A stretch of DNA of 64,000 nucleotides from Streptomyces albicerus (GCF_008905045.1 NZ_VWMY01000051.1:20995-84994), one strand, 5' to 3'; positions 9,011 to 18,391 are shown, counted from the first letter of the stretch. The notes: generated from the sequence alone by a model not told the origin. Program-made: numbers and translations.

Positions 9011-10184
9011 GGAAAGGGTCGCGGAGCCGGCTCGGAAACCGGCCCATGCCGCACCGTCCGGTCCGCAACGGAAGCCGGAGGACGTCCCTGGCCGTCTGGG
9101 CTCGACCCCATCCGACCACCCCGAGATCCACCTGTTCGAACCATCGGGATACGCCGGGGTCTTCCAACATGCCTGCCGCCTCGGTCAGCTCCTCGGCCAG
9201 TCCGGCCGGCGCGTGGTGCTCCACACCGGGCACGAGCACGAGGAGGTGCGCATCGAGGGCGTCGACCTGTGCCCGTGCTCGTGGTGGCCGCGTCATCGTG
9301 ATGTCGGCGCTCGCCGCTCCGGCGCCATCGCCCGCAGGTTCGTCAGCCGTACGCTGCCGCACCTTCACGCCGCGGTGCCACCGGGCGCGGTCCTTCACGT
9401 AGAGGGGATCGCCGCGGCGGGGGCACTGACACTTCTCGCACTGAGCGTTGCGCGGTTCAGGGATCGCCTGGTGATCTACTCACCGCACGACACGTTCTCG
9501 CGCCGAGGTCGTGTGGACGGCGCGTTGCTGCGGCTCGCCCTTCGAGTCCCGCACGCGATCATCGTCTACTCCGATGCGGACGTCGAGGTTCTTCGCCACC
9601 GTGGTCTCGAGGCGTACTGTTCTCCACTCGTCCAACTCGTGCCTGAGGCCTCGGACGATGAGCGGCTCAAGTGGCGCTACGAGTGGCGGGCCGGTTCGGA
9701 CGTGTCCGTCGTCCTCTTCGCGGGATGCATCCGACCCGAGAAGCGGCTCGACGTGCTCATCGAGAGTGCTCGCCACTGGCCTGCGAATCGGCGCTTGGCT
9801 GTCGTGGGCGAAGACCGTGGTGGGTGGGCTCACTGCGCAGAACTCGCGGAGGCCTACGGCGTCGACGTCGCCGCACGAGTGGAGTTCCTCGAGCTCGCGG
9901 AGTTCGCGGCGGCGATCTCGGCGGCGGATCTCGTCGTCCTGCCCTATGACAAGGCGAGCCAGAGCGGTGTGCTCGCGGTTGCCCGTCAGCTGGGCACCCC
10001 GACCGCCGCAGCGAACGTGGGTGGCCTGCGGGAACTTGCCTCACAGACGTTCGAGGCGGGCGATCCGCACGATCTCAACCGTGCCATCGATGCGCAGCTG
10101 GCCTGCGCCGTGGCACCCGACCCCTCCCTCGACGAGAACCTGGCGATCACAGTGCACCTTCTCGCATACGGACAGTCGGCATGA
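8985..10184 (+). CDS. GT4-family glycosyltransferase
   Basis: A cytoplasmic GT-B glycosyltransferase of about 399 residues, probably adding one sugar to the lipid-linked EPS unit. The N-terminal domain starts near HPEIHLFEPSGYAGVFQHA, with a Gly-rich acceptor loop. The C-terminal nucleotide-sugar domain includes VLFAGCIRPEKRLDVLIESA, AVVGEDRGG, and DLVVLPYDKASQSGVLAVAR in place of the usual E-x7-E. GTG 8985 is chosen because it aligns with the start behind leader copy A. The open frame extends upstream to 8664 but runs through the repeat. The stop overlaps the next gene by 4 bases. Confidence 0.85.
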   Translation: MNGDVAVTTERVAEPARKPAHAAPSGPQRKPEDVPGRLGSTPSDHPEIHLFEPSGYAGVFQHACRLGQLLGQSGRRVVLHTGHEHEEVRIEGVDLCPCSWWPRHRDVGARRSGAIARRFVSRTLPHLHAAVPPGAVLHVEGIAAAGALTLLALSVARFRDRLVIYSPHDTFSRRGRVDGALLRLALRVPHAIIVYSDADVEVLRHRGLEAYCSPLVQLVPEASDDERLKWRYEWRAGSDVSVVLFAGCIRPEKRLDVLIESARHWPANRRLAVVGEDRGGWAHCAELAEAYGVDVAARVEFLELAEFAAAISAADLVVLPYDKASQSGVLAVARQLGTPTAAANVGGLRELASQTFEAGDPHDLNRAIDAQLACAVAPDPSLDENLAITVHLLAYGQSA

Positions 10185-11005
10185 CAAGGCTTGTGTCTCG
10201 ACTCGTCCCCGGGTCCTTCACGGCAACGGATGCGGGCGCTGTCGCGAACCGCGGCGTTGCGCGCTGGTGGCCACTGGTGGTGCTCACCACGCTCGCCGCC
10301 CTCGCGGCGAGCCTGGTGGCCTTGGGTCCACGGGCCCCTTCCTACAGTGCGACCACGAGGATGCCGCTGACGCCGCTCTCGCAATCGGATGAGACGTTCC
10401 TCGGAACCAGCCTCGTTCGTGATGCGGGCGATGCCACCCGTACCTCCTCCATGGCCGCGAAACTGCTGGACTCCCACCGCGTCGCGGTCGCGACCGCCCA
10501 GTCCCTCGGAGGCCGCTGGACGCCCGAATCAGTCCGCGCCGCTGTCGACGTCGCGCCGGTCGGCGAAACGAACATGATCGGGATCACCGCCCGAGCGGCC
10601 GACCCGGGTCAGGCGGTCCGCCTGGCGCAGACGTTCGCGGAGACGGCTCTCAAGGATCGGTGGCAGACGGTCTCCGCCGAACTGGACCGCCGAATCGCCT
10701 TCGCGGCCAGGAACACCGATGCCGATCCGAACACCGGAGAAGAGTCACGGAAGCTGCAACTGCTCAAATTCGTCCGCGAGACCGGCGCGGACCCCACCCT
10801 GGGAATCGAGTCGACCAGTCCGCCGGTGCGCGTCAAGGAGATGCCCGCAGCCGTGACGATCGGCATGGCGGGAGTCGGTGGGATGTTCGTCGGCGTTCTC
10901 GCGGCCGTCGGGATCGAGCGATTCAGGCGCCGCGCGCAGAGCGACGACGTCGTGGTCGACGGACGCGAGCTCTCGGTGTCCTCACCGGAAGTCCTGAGGA
11001 GGTGA
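10181..11005 (+). CDS. Wzz-like chain-length / polysaccharide co-polymerase protein
   Basis: The 274-residue product has the layout of a polysaccharide co-polymerase: a membrane helix near residues 30-50 (WWPLVVLTTLAALAASLVAL), an outside domain with coiled-coil tendency, and a second helix near residue 225 (VGGMFVGVLAAVG). A PPVRVKEMPAA segment precedes the second helix, as in Wzz/KpsE proteins. No kinase domain follows. It would control EPS chain length together with the Wzy at 13289. It overlaps the GT4 stop by 4 bases. Confidence 0.75.
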   Translation: MTRLVSRLVPGSFTATDAGAVANRGVARWWPLVVLTTLAALAASLVALGPRAPSYSATTRMPLTPLSQSDETFLGTSLVRDAGDATRTSSMAAKLLDSHRVAVATAQSLGGRWTPESVRAAVDVAPVGETNMIGITARAADPGQAVRLAQTFAETALKDRWQTVSAELDRRIAFAARNTDADPNTGEESRKLQLLKFVRETGADPTLGIESTSPPVRVKEMPAAVTIGMAGVGGMFVGVLAAVGIERFRRRAQSDDVVVDGRELSVSSPEVLRR

Positions 11006-11010
11006 ATCCG

Positions 11011-11838
11011 ATGTCGTTGCCTGCTCCTGGATCGCCGCCGCTCCGGCGGATCCCACGTCTCATGGGCATGCCCATCCATGCGGTGACGCTGGACGAGGCC
11101 GTCGACCAGGTGTTCGACAGTTTGGCGGACGGCCGGGGCGGGACAGTGCTGACGCCGAACATCGAGATCTTGCGACAGTACCGGCGCTCGCCGGACCTGC
11201 GGCGGATGTTCGAACACACCGAGCTCGTCGTCACCGACGGAATGCCACTGGTGGTCGCGCTGCGGATCCAGAGAACCCCGGTGCCCCGGCAGATCACGGG
11301 CACGGACATGCTCTGGGCACTGGCCGCGGGAGCAGGCGCGCGTGGGCATTCGGTCCTGCTCGCAGGGGGGCGTCCCGGCGAGGCGCAGCAGGCCGCCGAT
11401 CGTCTCACGCAGGTGAACCCGGGGCTGCGCGCCGAAACCTACTCGTGCTACGTCCGGCCCGACACCATGGCCGCAGAACTGGCGGCCCTCTCGCGCACAC
11501 TGATCGCCTCGTCGCCGGACATCGTGTTCCTCGGTCTGCCCTTCGCGAGCCAGACATCGGTCATGGCCGATCTGCGCCCCGCCCTGCCGGGCACATGGTT
11601 CGTGGGTGTGGGCTCGAGTTTCGATTTCATCAACGGCGCTCGCAGACGTCCCCCGGACATCGTGCAGCGGCTCTGCCTGGAGTGGGCCTGGCGGCTCACC
11701 AGGCAGCCCTGGCTCTGGCGCCGCTACCTGGTCCAGGGGGCTCCCCCCGCCGCTCGCCTGGCCGTCGACGCCCTGCGCACGCGGTGGCAGCGCGACGGGT
11801 CATCGCCGAGGTCAGCCGGCAGCCCGGCACGGCCGTGA
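11011..11838 (+). CDS. WecG/TagA/CpsF-family glycosyltransferase
   Basis: Members of this GT26 family transfer ManNAc or ManNAcA (or glucose, in CpsF) to a lipid-linked acceptor. The start ATG 11011 lies behind GAGGAGGTGAATCCG. The 275-residue product has TPNIEILRQYRRSPDLRRMF, VVTDGMPLV with the conserved Asp, GLPFASQ, then VGVGSSFDFINGARRRPPDI and LCLEWAWRL, the family signature. With wecB at 4237-5376 in the same neighbourhood, UDP-ManNAc is the natural donor guess. The stop overlaps the Wzx start (GTGA). Confidence 0.88.
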   Translation: MSLPAPGSPPLRRIPRLMGMPIHAVTLDEAVDQVFDSLADGRGGTVLTPNIEILRQYRRSPDLRRMFEHTELVVTDGMPLVVALRIQRTPVPRQITGTDMLWALAAGAGARGHSVLLAGGRPGEAQQAADRLTQVNPGLRAETYSCYVRPDTMAAELAALSRTLIASSPDIVFLGLPFASQTSVMADLRPALPGTWFVGVGSSFDFINGARRRPPDIVQRLCLEWAWRLTRQPWLWRRYLVQGAPPAARLAVDALRTRWQRDGSSPRSAGSPARP

Positions 11839-13292
11839 AGGTCCGCACCAGGGTGGTCTCCAGGCCGCGCGACCTGACCGGACGCGGCCTGATCGCCTCT
11901 GCCTCGTGGATGACCGGAAGCCATCTGGTCGCCCAGGCCTTCGCCTACGGATCACTCATCTTCCTCGCACGACGCCTACCGCCCGCCAGCTTCGGGACCG
12001 TGGCGGTCGGAACGGCCGTCGTCTACATCGCGACCCTGCTGGTGGAACGCGGCACCTACGGCGCCATCATGGTGCATCCGCGTCTCACCCGGGCCTACCT
12101 CGTACGCACCTTCTGGCGCTGCTTTCTCATCGGCGCAGCACTCGCCGCAGCGATGGCGGCGTCCGCGGGGCCCCTGGTGGGTACCTTCGCGGGAGGCAGA
12201 GACGCGCCTGCCGTCGCGCTGCTCGCAGTCTGCCTGCCTCTGCACGCGATCTCCGTCACCCCCACGGCGCTGCTGCACAAGTCGATGCAGTTCCGGCGGC
12301 TCGCCGGGGCGACGGCCGCCGCCAACATCGCGTCCGCCGCGGTGGCCGTGGCCGCGGTCCTGGCCGGCGCGGGCGTCTGGTCGCTGGTGGCGCGCCAAGT
12401 GGTGTTGTTCGCTCTGCTGGCGGTGCTCACCACCGCGCTGTGTCTGCCCGGTCTCCGCCATCGGTCGGCGTTGCCGTACCCCTCCGGTGCCCACGAACAC
12501 GATCGCACCGGCGATCGGTGGTTCTTCCTGTTCGGCGCCACCATGATGCTGGCCGCCAACATCGACTACCTGATTGTCGGCCTCTCCAGTGACGCGAGTC
12601 TCGTGGGTCTCTACGCTCTGGCCTTCACGATCGCCATGGCACCCTCGACGCAATTCTCGGAGCAGGTCGGAAAGGTGCTCTTCGCCGCTGCCGCATCCAG
12701 CCCGGAGACCAGCGGGGAGCGGACGGTGCAGTCCGTACGCCTGATGTCGGCGCTCCTGCTGCCGATGCTGCCGGCCGGCATCCTGCTCGCACCGGTGGTG
12801 CTTCCGGCGGTCCTGGGGCCCCAATGGGTGGGGATGGTGGTCGCCTTCCAGGTGCTGTGGGTGGCCGGCATCGGTTACGCCATCGACAACTGCATAGGTG
12901 AGGCGCTCTCCGGGATCGGACACATCGCCTTCCGCGCGAAGGTCATGGCCGCCCGTTGTATCGCCACCGCGCTCGCCCTGTGGGTCCTCGTGTCGATCGA
13001 CGGGATCCGTGGGGCCGCACTCGCGCACCTCGTGGTTTTCGTGCCGTACGTGGCGGTGTACGCCACCGTCGGTGCACGGCTCGCCGGAACCACAGCCCGA
13101 GACCTCTGGCATGCTGTGCGCCCGATCGTGGCCGCGGTGGGGTGGCAGGTGACGGTGACCTTCTCCATGCTCTTCCCCCTGAGGGCCTCGGGGACGTCCG
13201 ACAGCGTCGCCGTCTGCGCCGCGGTCGCTGCCGGGTTGGCGGCATGCGGGGTCTCTCTGCTGCGGCCCTTCGTCCGGAGGCGGTCACAGTGA
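11835..13292 (+). CDS. Wzx-type oligosaccharide flippase (MOP superfamily)
   Basis: This 485-residue, highly hydrophobic protein has about 12-14 membrane helices. It should flip the undecaprenyl-linked repeat unit to the outer face of the membrane. The N-terminal part has the flippase pattern SASWMTGSHLVAQAFAYGSL, then IFLARRLPPASFGTVAVG. The middle holds ANIDYLIVGLSSDASLVGLY, typical of the polysaccharide transporter family. The start is GTG 11835, overlapping the previous stop by 4 bases. It also overlaps the downstream Wzy start by 4 bases. A second Wzx lies at 51710 in EPS locus 2. Confidence 0.87.
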   Translation: MKVRTRVVSRPRDLTGRGLIASASWMTGSHLVAQAFAYGSLIFLARRLPPASFGTVAVGTAVVYIATLLVERGTYGAIMVHPRLTRAYLVRTFWRCFLIGAALAAAMAASAGPLVGTFAGGRDAPAVALLAVCLPLHAISVTPTALLHKSMQFRRLAGATAAANIASAAVAVAAVLAGAGVWSLVARQVVLFALLAVLTTALCLPGLRHRSALPYPSGAHEHDRTGDRWFFLFGATMMLAANIDYLIVGLSSDASLVGLYALAFTIAMAPSTQFSEQVGKVLFAAAASSPETSGERTVQSVRLMSALLLPMLPAGILLAPVVLPAVLGPQWVGMVVAFQVLWVAGIGYAIDNCIGEALSGIGHIAFRAKVMAARCIATALALWVLVSIDGIRGAALAHLVVFVPYVAVYATVGARLAGTTARDLWHAVRPIVAAVGWQVTVTFSMLFPLRASGTSDSVAVCAAVAAGLAACGVSLLRPFVRRRSQ

Positions 13293-14788
13293 CCTGGGCA
13301 GCGGCCGGACGGGACGGGGCGCTGTCCCTGGCGCCGCTCGCGTCCGGATCGCGCCGTCACGCCATGGGCACGGCGTGTGTCGCCGTGCTGGCAGCGCTCG
13401 CGTTCGGCGCCCTCCTCCCCAGTGACCCGCTCGCGGCCGTCGCCGCGATCGTGGTGATCCCGCTGGCGCTCGGGGCTCCGGTTGCCGCGCTGTCCGCGCT
13501 GCTCGCCCTTACGGTGCTGGTGCCCTTCTCCGTACAGGACCAGTTCTCCGTCGTCGGCGGATCCGGCCGACCCGGGCTGCTGCTCGCCGACGTCCTCCTC
13601 GTCCTGGGACTGTGCCGGGTCGGATGGCTGATCCTTTCGCGCAGGCTGAGGATCGACGCGCCGCTCCTCACCGCCGCGGCCGTCGCCCTGGTGCTCACCG
13701 GGGCCCTGGCATGGGGAATCGCACACGGAGCCGCCGTCAGCGAGGCGGGTCATGAAGCGCGTCGTGTGATGCTCGGCGTGGGTGCGTTCGTGCTGGCGTG
13801 GCCTGTGGTCCGCGACGAGGCGGCCCGACGACGTCTCGAGAAGGGACTCATCGCTCTCGGGTTGGCTCTGGGGGCCTGGGGGCTGATCCAGTGGGGGTTC
13901 TCCATCAGCTACACGAGCGCGGCCGATGTCGGCGTACGCCGCGGGGTGGACCTCACGTCATCGGGCCGCGGTTCGCTGCAGGGCGGGCTGTACGCGTACC
14001 CGGTCGCCGTGACCCTCGCCTGGGCCGCCCTGGTTTCCGGTCGCGTGCGGTCGACCGCGGTGCGGTGGCTGCTGGCGGCGATCGTGTGCTTGAACGCGCT
14101 CTGCGCCTGGCTGACGTACGAGCGGACCTTCTGGGTGGCCGCGGCGGTGGCCTGCGCCGTCGTGCTGATGATGTCGGGGGCCCATGCGCGCCGGATCGCG
14201 GCGAGGTGGGTGCCCATCGGTGCCGTGTCGCTGCTCGTGTGCCTCTTCGCGCTCGCGCCCGGCGAGGTCCGTACGGCCGCGGAACGCCTGGTCTCGGTCA
14301 CTCGGCTCGAGGTCGACAAGTCCTACGAGTACCGGGTGATCGAGTCGCAGATCGTCGGGGAGGAGATCAAGAGCCGACCCCTGACCGGATCGGGCTTCGG
14401 CGCCACGATCACCTGGGGCAAGGACGATACGTTCAGCACCCTGACGACCCCCTTCGCCCACAACGGCTACCTCTGGCTGGCATGGAAGGTCGGGATACCG
14501 GCGGCGGCCTTCGTCGTGCTCGTGATCGCAGCGGCGGTCGTGCGGCGGGGCCCGCCCGTCGAGGAGTGGCGGTGGCACACCCTCAGGATCGGCAGCCGAG
14601 CGGCCCTGCTCGCGCTTCTCCTCGTCAGCGTGACCTTTCCGGCTTTCGACGCTCTGGGTGTCACCGCGGTAATGGGCTTGCTGGTCGCCATCTGCTTCAG
14701 CGGTGGTGCCGATGCCACCCCGGGGAGACCGCTGTCGCCCCGCAGCGGTACGACGGAGCAGGCCCGGCTGCGTGTGCCGCGGATGTGA
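13289..14788 (+). CDS. O-antigen ligase / Wzy-type polymerase
   Basis: This protein of about 499 residues has ten or more membrane helices and a large outside loop, the layout of Wzy polymerases and WaaL ligases. Marks of the family include RTFWVAAAVACAVVLMMSGA, YEYRVIESQIVGEEIKSRPL, TGSGFGATITWG, and the conserved HNGYLWLAWKVG motif. In a Wzx/Wzz cluster the polymerase reading is most likely. The start GTG 13289 overlaps the wzx stop. Confidence 0.83.
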   Translation: MTWAAAGRDGALSLAPLASGSRRHAMGTACVAVLAALAFGALLPSDPLAAVAAIVVIPLALGAPVAALSALLALTVLVPFSVQDQFSVVGGSGRPGLLLADVLLVLGLCRVGWLILSRRLRIDAPLLTAAAVALVLTGALAWGIAHGAAVSEAGHEARRVMLGVGAFVLAWPVVRDEAARRRLEKGLIALGLALGAWGLIQWGFSISYTSAADVGVRRGVDLTSSGRGSLQGGLYAYPVAVTLAWAALVSGRVRSTAVRWLLAAIVCLNALCAWLTYERTFWVAAAVACAVVLMMSGAHARRIAARWVPIGAVSLLVCLFALAPGEVRTAAERLVSVTRLEVDKSYEYRVIESQIVGEEIKSRPLTGSGFGATITWGKDDTFSTLTTPFAHNGYLWLAWKVGIPAAAFVVLVIAAAVVRRGPPVEEWRWHTLRIGSRAALLALLLVSVTFPAFDALGVTAVMGLLVAICFSGGADATPGRPLSPRSGTTEQARLRVPRM

Positions 14789-14802
14789 GGAGACGATGCC
14801 TC

Positions 14803-15894
14803 GTGCCGGCCACCAGGTGTTCTCGTGACAAGGGCCTTGGTCCGCAAGGTGCGTTGACGCGCCACGCACGGTGCCTGGCCGGCGCCGTGCTGAGCATCGT
14901 GCTCGTCGCCACGGCGACGTCCGGATGGGCCGGTGACCCCGTACCCGGCTCGGCGCAGCAGCGACAACACGGTTTCGCCCTGCCCACGTACTCCCGTGAC
15001 GGTTACGGCGATACGCAGATACTCGAGCGCCATCTCCGCGACATCGCCGACGTCGGCGCGGGATGGGTCCAGATCACACCCACGTGGTTCCAGGCCAGTG
15101 CCGATGCCGACGAGATCACCCGGGCGCCGGCCGGTGCGGTATGGCAGACGCCCGACGACGCCGGAGTGCGGAAGGTGATCGCCCTGTCCCACGACCGCGG
15201 ATTGAAGGTCCTGCTCAAACCGCATGTCGATCTGCCGGGCGCCGAGAGCCGGGGCCTCATCCGGCCACGCGACCACGCGACATGGTTCGCCTCCTACACC
15301 GACTTCATCACCCACTACGCGGATCTGGCCGGACGGACCGGAGTGGAGCAATTCGCCGTGGGGACCGAACTGGAGGGGGTCTCGGGGGACAGAGACAAGT
15401 GGCTGGGCGTCATCCGGGCCGTGCGTGCCCGCTATCCGGGGCCGCTGGTGTACGCGGCCAACTACGACGAGTACCCCCGGGTCGCCTTCTGGGACGCCGT
15501 GGACCTGATCGGCGTCGACGCCTACTGGCCCCTGAGCACGCGGCCCACCCACGATGTGCAGGCGCTGGAGCAGACCTGGAGACCCATCCGGGAGGAGTTG
15601 GCGGCGTTCGCGGCCGAGCGTGGTCGCAGGATCGTGTTCACCGAAGCCGGCTATGTCAGCCAGCGCGGCTCCACCACCGCCCCGTACTCCTGGACGATCA
15701 GCGCGACGCCGGATCAGGCGGAGCAGGCGGCCGGCTACGAGGCGCTGCTCGCGAGCTTCCGGAGCCAGCCCTGGTGGGCCGGTGTCTTCTGGTGGGTCTG
15801 GGACGTGACGCCACACGGAAGCCGGGATGACGTGCTCGATTACACGCCGCGCGACAAGGAAGCCGAGAAGGTGGTGCGCCGATGGTGGACATGA
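14803..15894 (+). CDS. Secreted GH113-like glycosidase
   Basis: A TIM-barrel glycosidase of about 363 residues with an N-terminal export signal (RCLAGAVLSIVLVATATS, cleavage near GWA). Features match the GH113/GTA-like family: TPTWFQAS, VLLKPHVDLPG, FAVGTELEGVSG with the likely acid/base Glu, YAANYDEYPRVAFWDAVDLI, GVDAYWPLS, and FTEAGYVSQRG with the likely nucleophile Glu. GH113 includes beta-mannanases. An enzyme trimming the EPS, or cutting a similar glucan or mannan, is plausible. GTG 14803 is chosen for its spacing behind GAGGAGA and for the signal peptide it gives. An ATG at 14796 is in another frame. Confidence 0.8.
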   Translation: MPATRCSRDKGLGPQGALTRHARCLAGAVLSIVLVATATSGWAGDPVPGSAQQRQHGFALPTYSRDGYGDTQILERHLRDIADVGAGWVQITPTWFQASADADEITRAPAGAVWQTPDDAGVRKVIALSHDRGLKVLLKPHVDLPGAESRGLIRPRDHATWFASYTDFITHYADLAGRTGVEQFAVGTELEGVSGDRDKWLGVIRAVRARYPGPLVYAANYDEYPRVAFWDAVDLIGVDAYWPLSTRPTHDVQALEQTWRPIREELAAFAAERGRRIVFTEAGYVSQRGSTTAPYSWTISATPDQAEQAAGYEALLASFRSQPWWAGVFWWVWDVTPHGSRDDVLDYTPRDKEAEKVVRRWWT

Positions 15895-16039
15895 TCGGCG
15901 CCGCGAGCGACCCCCGCGTGCGTCGCTCCTGCGGCTCCTTCGGAGCTTTCGACATCAACGAGAGGGCAGGTCGATGCCGCGCCCGCGGATTCGCCCCCGA
16001 AGCGGGTCTGCCGACAGGTCGCTGCCGTGGAGGTGCGTC

Positions 16040-16843
16040 ATGCGACAGGACGCGATGAGCAACGCCACGGGCGTGGTCGAGTCGATGCGGAGAATCTTGG
16101 GGCCGCGGGGCCGCCGAGCGGCGCGGCACACCGTCGACGCACTCGCCGGCCCCTGGCTCGGATCGATCCGGCGCGTGCGTACGAACCTCCCCTACGTCGC
16201 CGTGACATTCGACGACGGGCCCGACCGGACGTGGACCCCGCAGGTGCTCGACGTCCTCACCGACCGGGCGTGCCACGCGACGTTCTTCATGCTGGTGTGC
16301 AACGCCCGTCGGCACCCTGAACTCGTCCGCCGTATGGTCGCCGAGGGGCACGAGGTCGCACTGCACGGAGCTGATCACCGGAGCCTCGCCCACCTGTCAC
16401 GCCAGGCAGTACGGGCGCGCCTCGAATTGGCGGCATCGGAACTCGCAGCGATCGCCGGCGCTCCCGTCAGGCTGTTCCGGCCCCCCTTCGGAGCACAGAC
16501 ACTGCGGAGCTATCTCGGCACACGGGACGTCGGCCTCGACTGTGTCGTCTGGGACCTGGACAGCCTCGACTGGTGCGGTGGAAGCGAGCGGGAAGTCGCG
16601 GACAGCGTCATCACCCAGGCCACCGAGGGGACCATTGTCCTTGCGCACGACGGCCGCGCGGGCATCGACGAGGGCGCGAGTCCCCACCCCCCGTTCGACC
16701 GCGCCAGGATGACGGAACTCCTCATCGGCGGACTGGCGCGGCGCGGGCTGCGCAACATCACCGTGTCGGACCTGCTCGCCATCGGCGACGTGCGTCGCAC
16801 GGTCTGGTTCTCCCACTACACACCCCCCGAGCACGACAGGTGA
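16040..16843 (+). CDS. Polysaccharide deacetylase (NodB/CE4 family)
   Basis: A carbohydrate esterase of about 267 residues that removes N- or O-acetyl groups in a metal-dependent way. Motif 1 is AVTFDDGPDRTW (catalytic base and metal Asp), motif 2 is HGADHRSL (metal His pair), motif 3 is RLFRPPFGAQ, and IVLAHDGRAG supplies the late His. ATG 16040 follows GGAGGTGCGTC; an upstream ATG at 15974 has weaker support. No signal peptide is clear from this start, but a basic stretch before it could be part of a longer export signal. It follows the GH113-like gene and precedes a GT2. Confidence 0.85.
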   Translation: MRQDAMSNATGVVESMRRILGPRGRRAARHTVDALAGPWLGSIRRVRTNLPYVAVTFDDGPDRTWTPQVLDVLTDRACHATFFMLVCNARRHPELVRRMVAEGHEVALHGADHRSLAHLSRQAVRARLELAASELAAIAGAPVRLFRPPFGAQTLRSYLGTRDVGLDCVVWDLDSLDWCGGSEREVADSVITQATEGTIVLAHDGRAGIDEGASPHPPFDRARMTELLIGGLARRGLRNITVSDLLAIGDVRRTVWFSHYTPPEHDR

Positions 16844-16850
16844 CGCCCCG

Positions 16851-17960
16851 ATGTGGCCGTGGACGGCCGCTGAACATGCGCACACCGGGAAGGCGGACGT
16901 GATGGCGGACATGCAGGGACCAGGACGAGACACCGAGCTGGACGTCGTCATCGCGACCCGTGACCGCCCGGCCGACAAGCTGGCGGCCTGTCTCGGCGCG
17001 CTCTGGCGCCAGAGTTTCGAGCACTTCGGTGTGATCGTGGTCGACGACGGCAGCCGGGACCCGGTGGTGGGTCGCGTCGAGGAGTCCCACCCCACCCGCC
17101 GGATCCGGGTCATCCGCAATGCGGAATCGGTTGGGCCTGCCGCGAGCCGTAACCGGGGTGTGGCCCTGTCGGACGCACCGTACGTGCTGTTCATCGACGA
17201 CGACTGCATCTCCCATCCCGAGCTGGTCGCCCGGCACCACGCCGCACTGCGCCGTGCCGCCGGATCCGTGGTGTCCCTCGGCCCGATCCTTTCCCCGCCT
17301 GGGCGGCGCCTACCGCCCTGGACGCACTGGGACGCCGATCGTCTGGGACGGGAATACGCTCGGCTGGGCCGCGGCGAGAGCACCTCGGCGTGGACCCACT
17401 GCTATACCGGCAACCTCGCGGTTCGTCGCGCGGACTTCCGCGCTGTTGGCGGATTCGACGAGCGTCTGGCCAGACAGGAGGACATCGAACTCGGCTTCCG
17501 GCTCTTCCGACTGGGCCGCCGGTTCGCGTTCTCTCCTGACGCCATCGTCTGGCACGACAGCGATCGCACCCTTCGGAGGTGGACCCGCATCCCAGCCCTC
17601 AGCGCACATTTCGACGTTCTCATCGATCAGCTCGTACCCGATTCGCAACGGCTGTCGTCGGTGCGCGAGGGCCTGCGCCACCGGCACTGGCTGCTACGCC
17701 TCGCCCGTCGGGTCTGCCGGCCGCCTGCGGCTCACCGGTGCGTCGTCACTGGCGCGATCGGAGCAGGATGTCTGCTCCACGTCCTACACGCCGATCGACC
17801 GTCACTGGCGGCCTTCAGCCTGGTCTGGGATCTCGAATACACCCGCGCCCTGGCGGAGGCGACATCCACCTCCCCAGAGCGACTCCAGCCAGCCTCCCCA
17901 CGTTACGGGCGGCGCGGTGCCGCAGGAGGGGAGGCAGACCGTCCAGGAACTCGTCCGTGA
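16851..17960 (+). CDS. GT2-family glycosyltransferase
   Basis: A GT-A-fold transferase of 369 residues and the last gene of EPS locus 1. It has DVVIATRDRPADKLAACLGA, VIVVDDGSRDPV, SVGPAASRNRGVAL, FIDDDCISHPE as the DxD-type metal site, and ARQEDIELGFRLFRLG as the acceptor/catalytic region. ATG 16851 has AGGTGA 8 bases upstream and lies 7 bases after the deacetylase stop. ATG 16902 is an alternative that removes 17 residues. The C-terminus is Arg/Pro-rich. The sugar is unknown. Confidence 0.85.
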   Translation: MWPWTAAEHAHTGKADVMADMQGPGRDTELDVVIATRDRPADKLAACLGALWRQSFEHFGVIVVDDGSRDPVVGRVEESHPTRRIRVIRNAESVGPAASRNRGVALSDAPYVLFIDDDCISHPELVARHHAALRRAAGSVVSLGPILSPPGRRLPPWTHWDADRLGREYARLGRGESTSAWTHCYTGNLAVRRADFRAVGGFDERLARQEDIELGFRLFRLGRRFAFSPDAIVWHDSDRTLRRWTRIPALSAHFDVLIDQLVPDSQRLSSVREGLRHRHWLLRLARRVCRPPAAHRCVVTGAIGAGCLLHVLHADRPSLAAFSLVWDLEYTRALAEATSTSPERLQPASPRYGRRGAAGGEADRPGTRP

Positions 17961-17984
17961 ACGGTTCAGCCACCGCGATGGCGG

Positions 17985-18365
17985 TCAACTGGCAGCGTCG
18001 ACCGCGTCGGTCCAGGCGGGGAGTCTGCCGCCGAGGCGGCCGGTGAGTATCTCGCCGAAGTCGCGAACATGCCCGGCGGCCCTGTCCAGTTCGCGGCAGC
18101 GGGCCAGGACGTCCTTCAAGGCGGCGCGGTCCTCCTCACTCAGGGCCGTGGGGTGACGGATGAACCAGCCGGTCACCTGCCGCACCGACGGCAGCGGGGG
18201 GCGGCGTGCCCGACGGTGCGGTGCGCAAGGTGGCGATGTGAGCGCGGACCATGGCGTAGGTGACCGGGGCGTGCTCGGCAAGCAGTTCGCTGTGCAGCTG
18301 GGTGACGCTCGTGCATCCCGCGGCGAACCGTCGCTCCACGTCCCAGGCGATCCCGGTGTGCAGCA
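17985..18365 (-). pseudogene. Remnant of an ISL3-family transposase
   Basis: Minus-strand fragments match the C-terminal half of ISL3 transposases. They are DVERRFAAGCTSVTQLHSEL and YAMVRAHIATLR, then, after a frameshift near 18200, VRQVTGWFIRHPTALSEEDR, LKDVLARCRELDRAAGHVR and RLGGRLPAWTDAV. Both ends are missing. It lies between the last EPS gene of locus 1 and the TetR regulator. Confidence 0.65.
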
Positions 18366-18391
18366 CGTTGAGTGGCCGTACGCCCAGAAGA

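Noticed and set aside
11976..13112. Minus-strand open frame of 378 residues rich in Gly, His, Arg and Gln
   Set aside because: Antisense of the wzx gene, with no start signal or domain; typical complement of a membrane-protein gene.
14467..15816. Minus-strand open frame of 449 residues
   Set aside because: It is antisense to the GH113-like gene and the end of the polymerase gene, both of which have clear motifs; a high-GC shadow.
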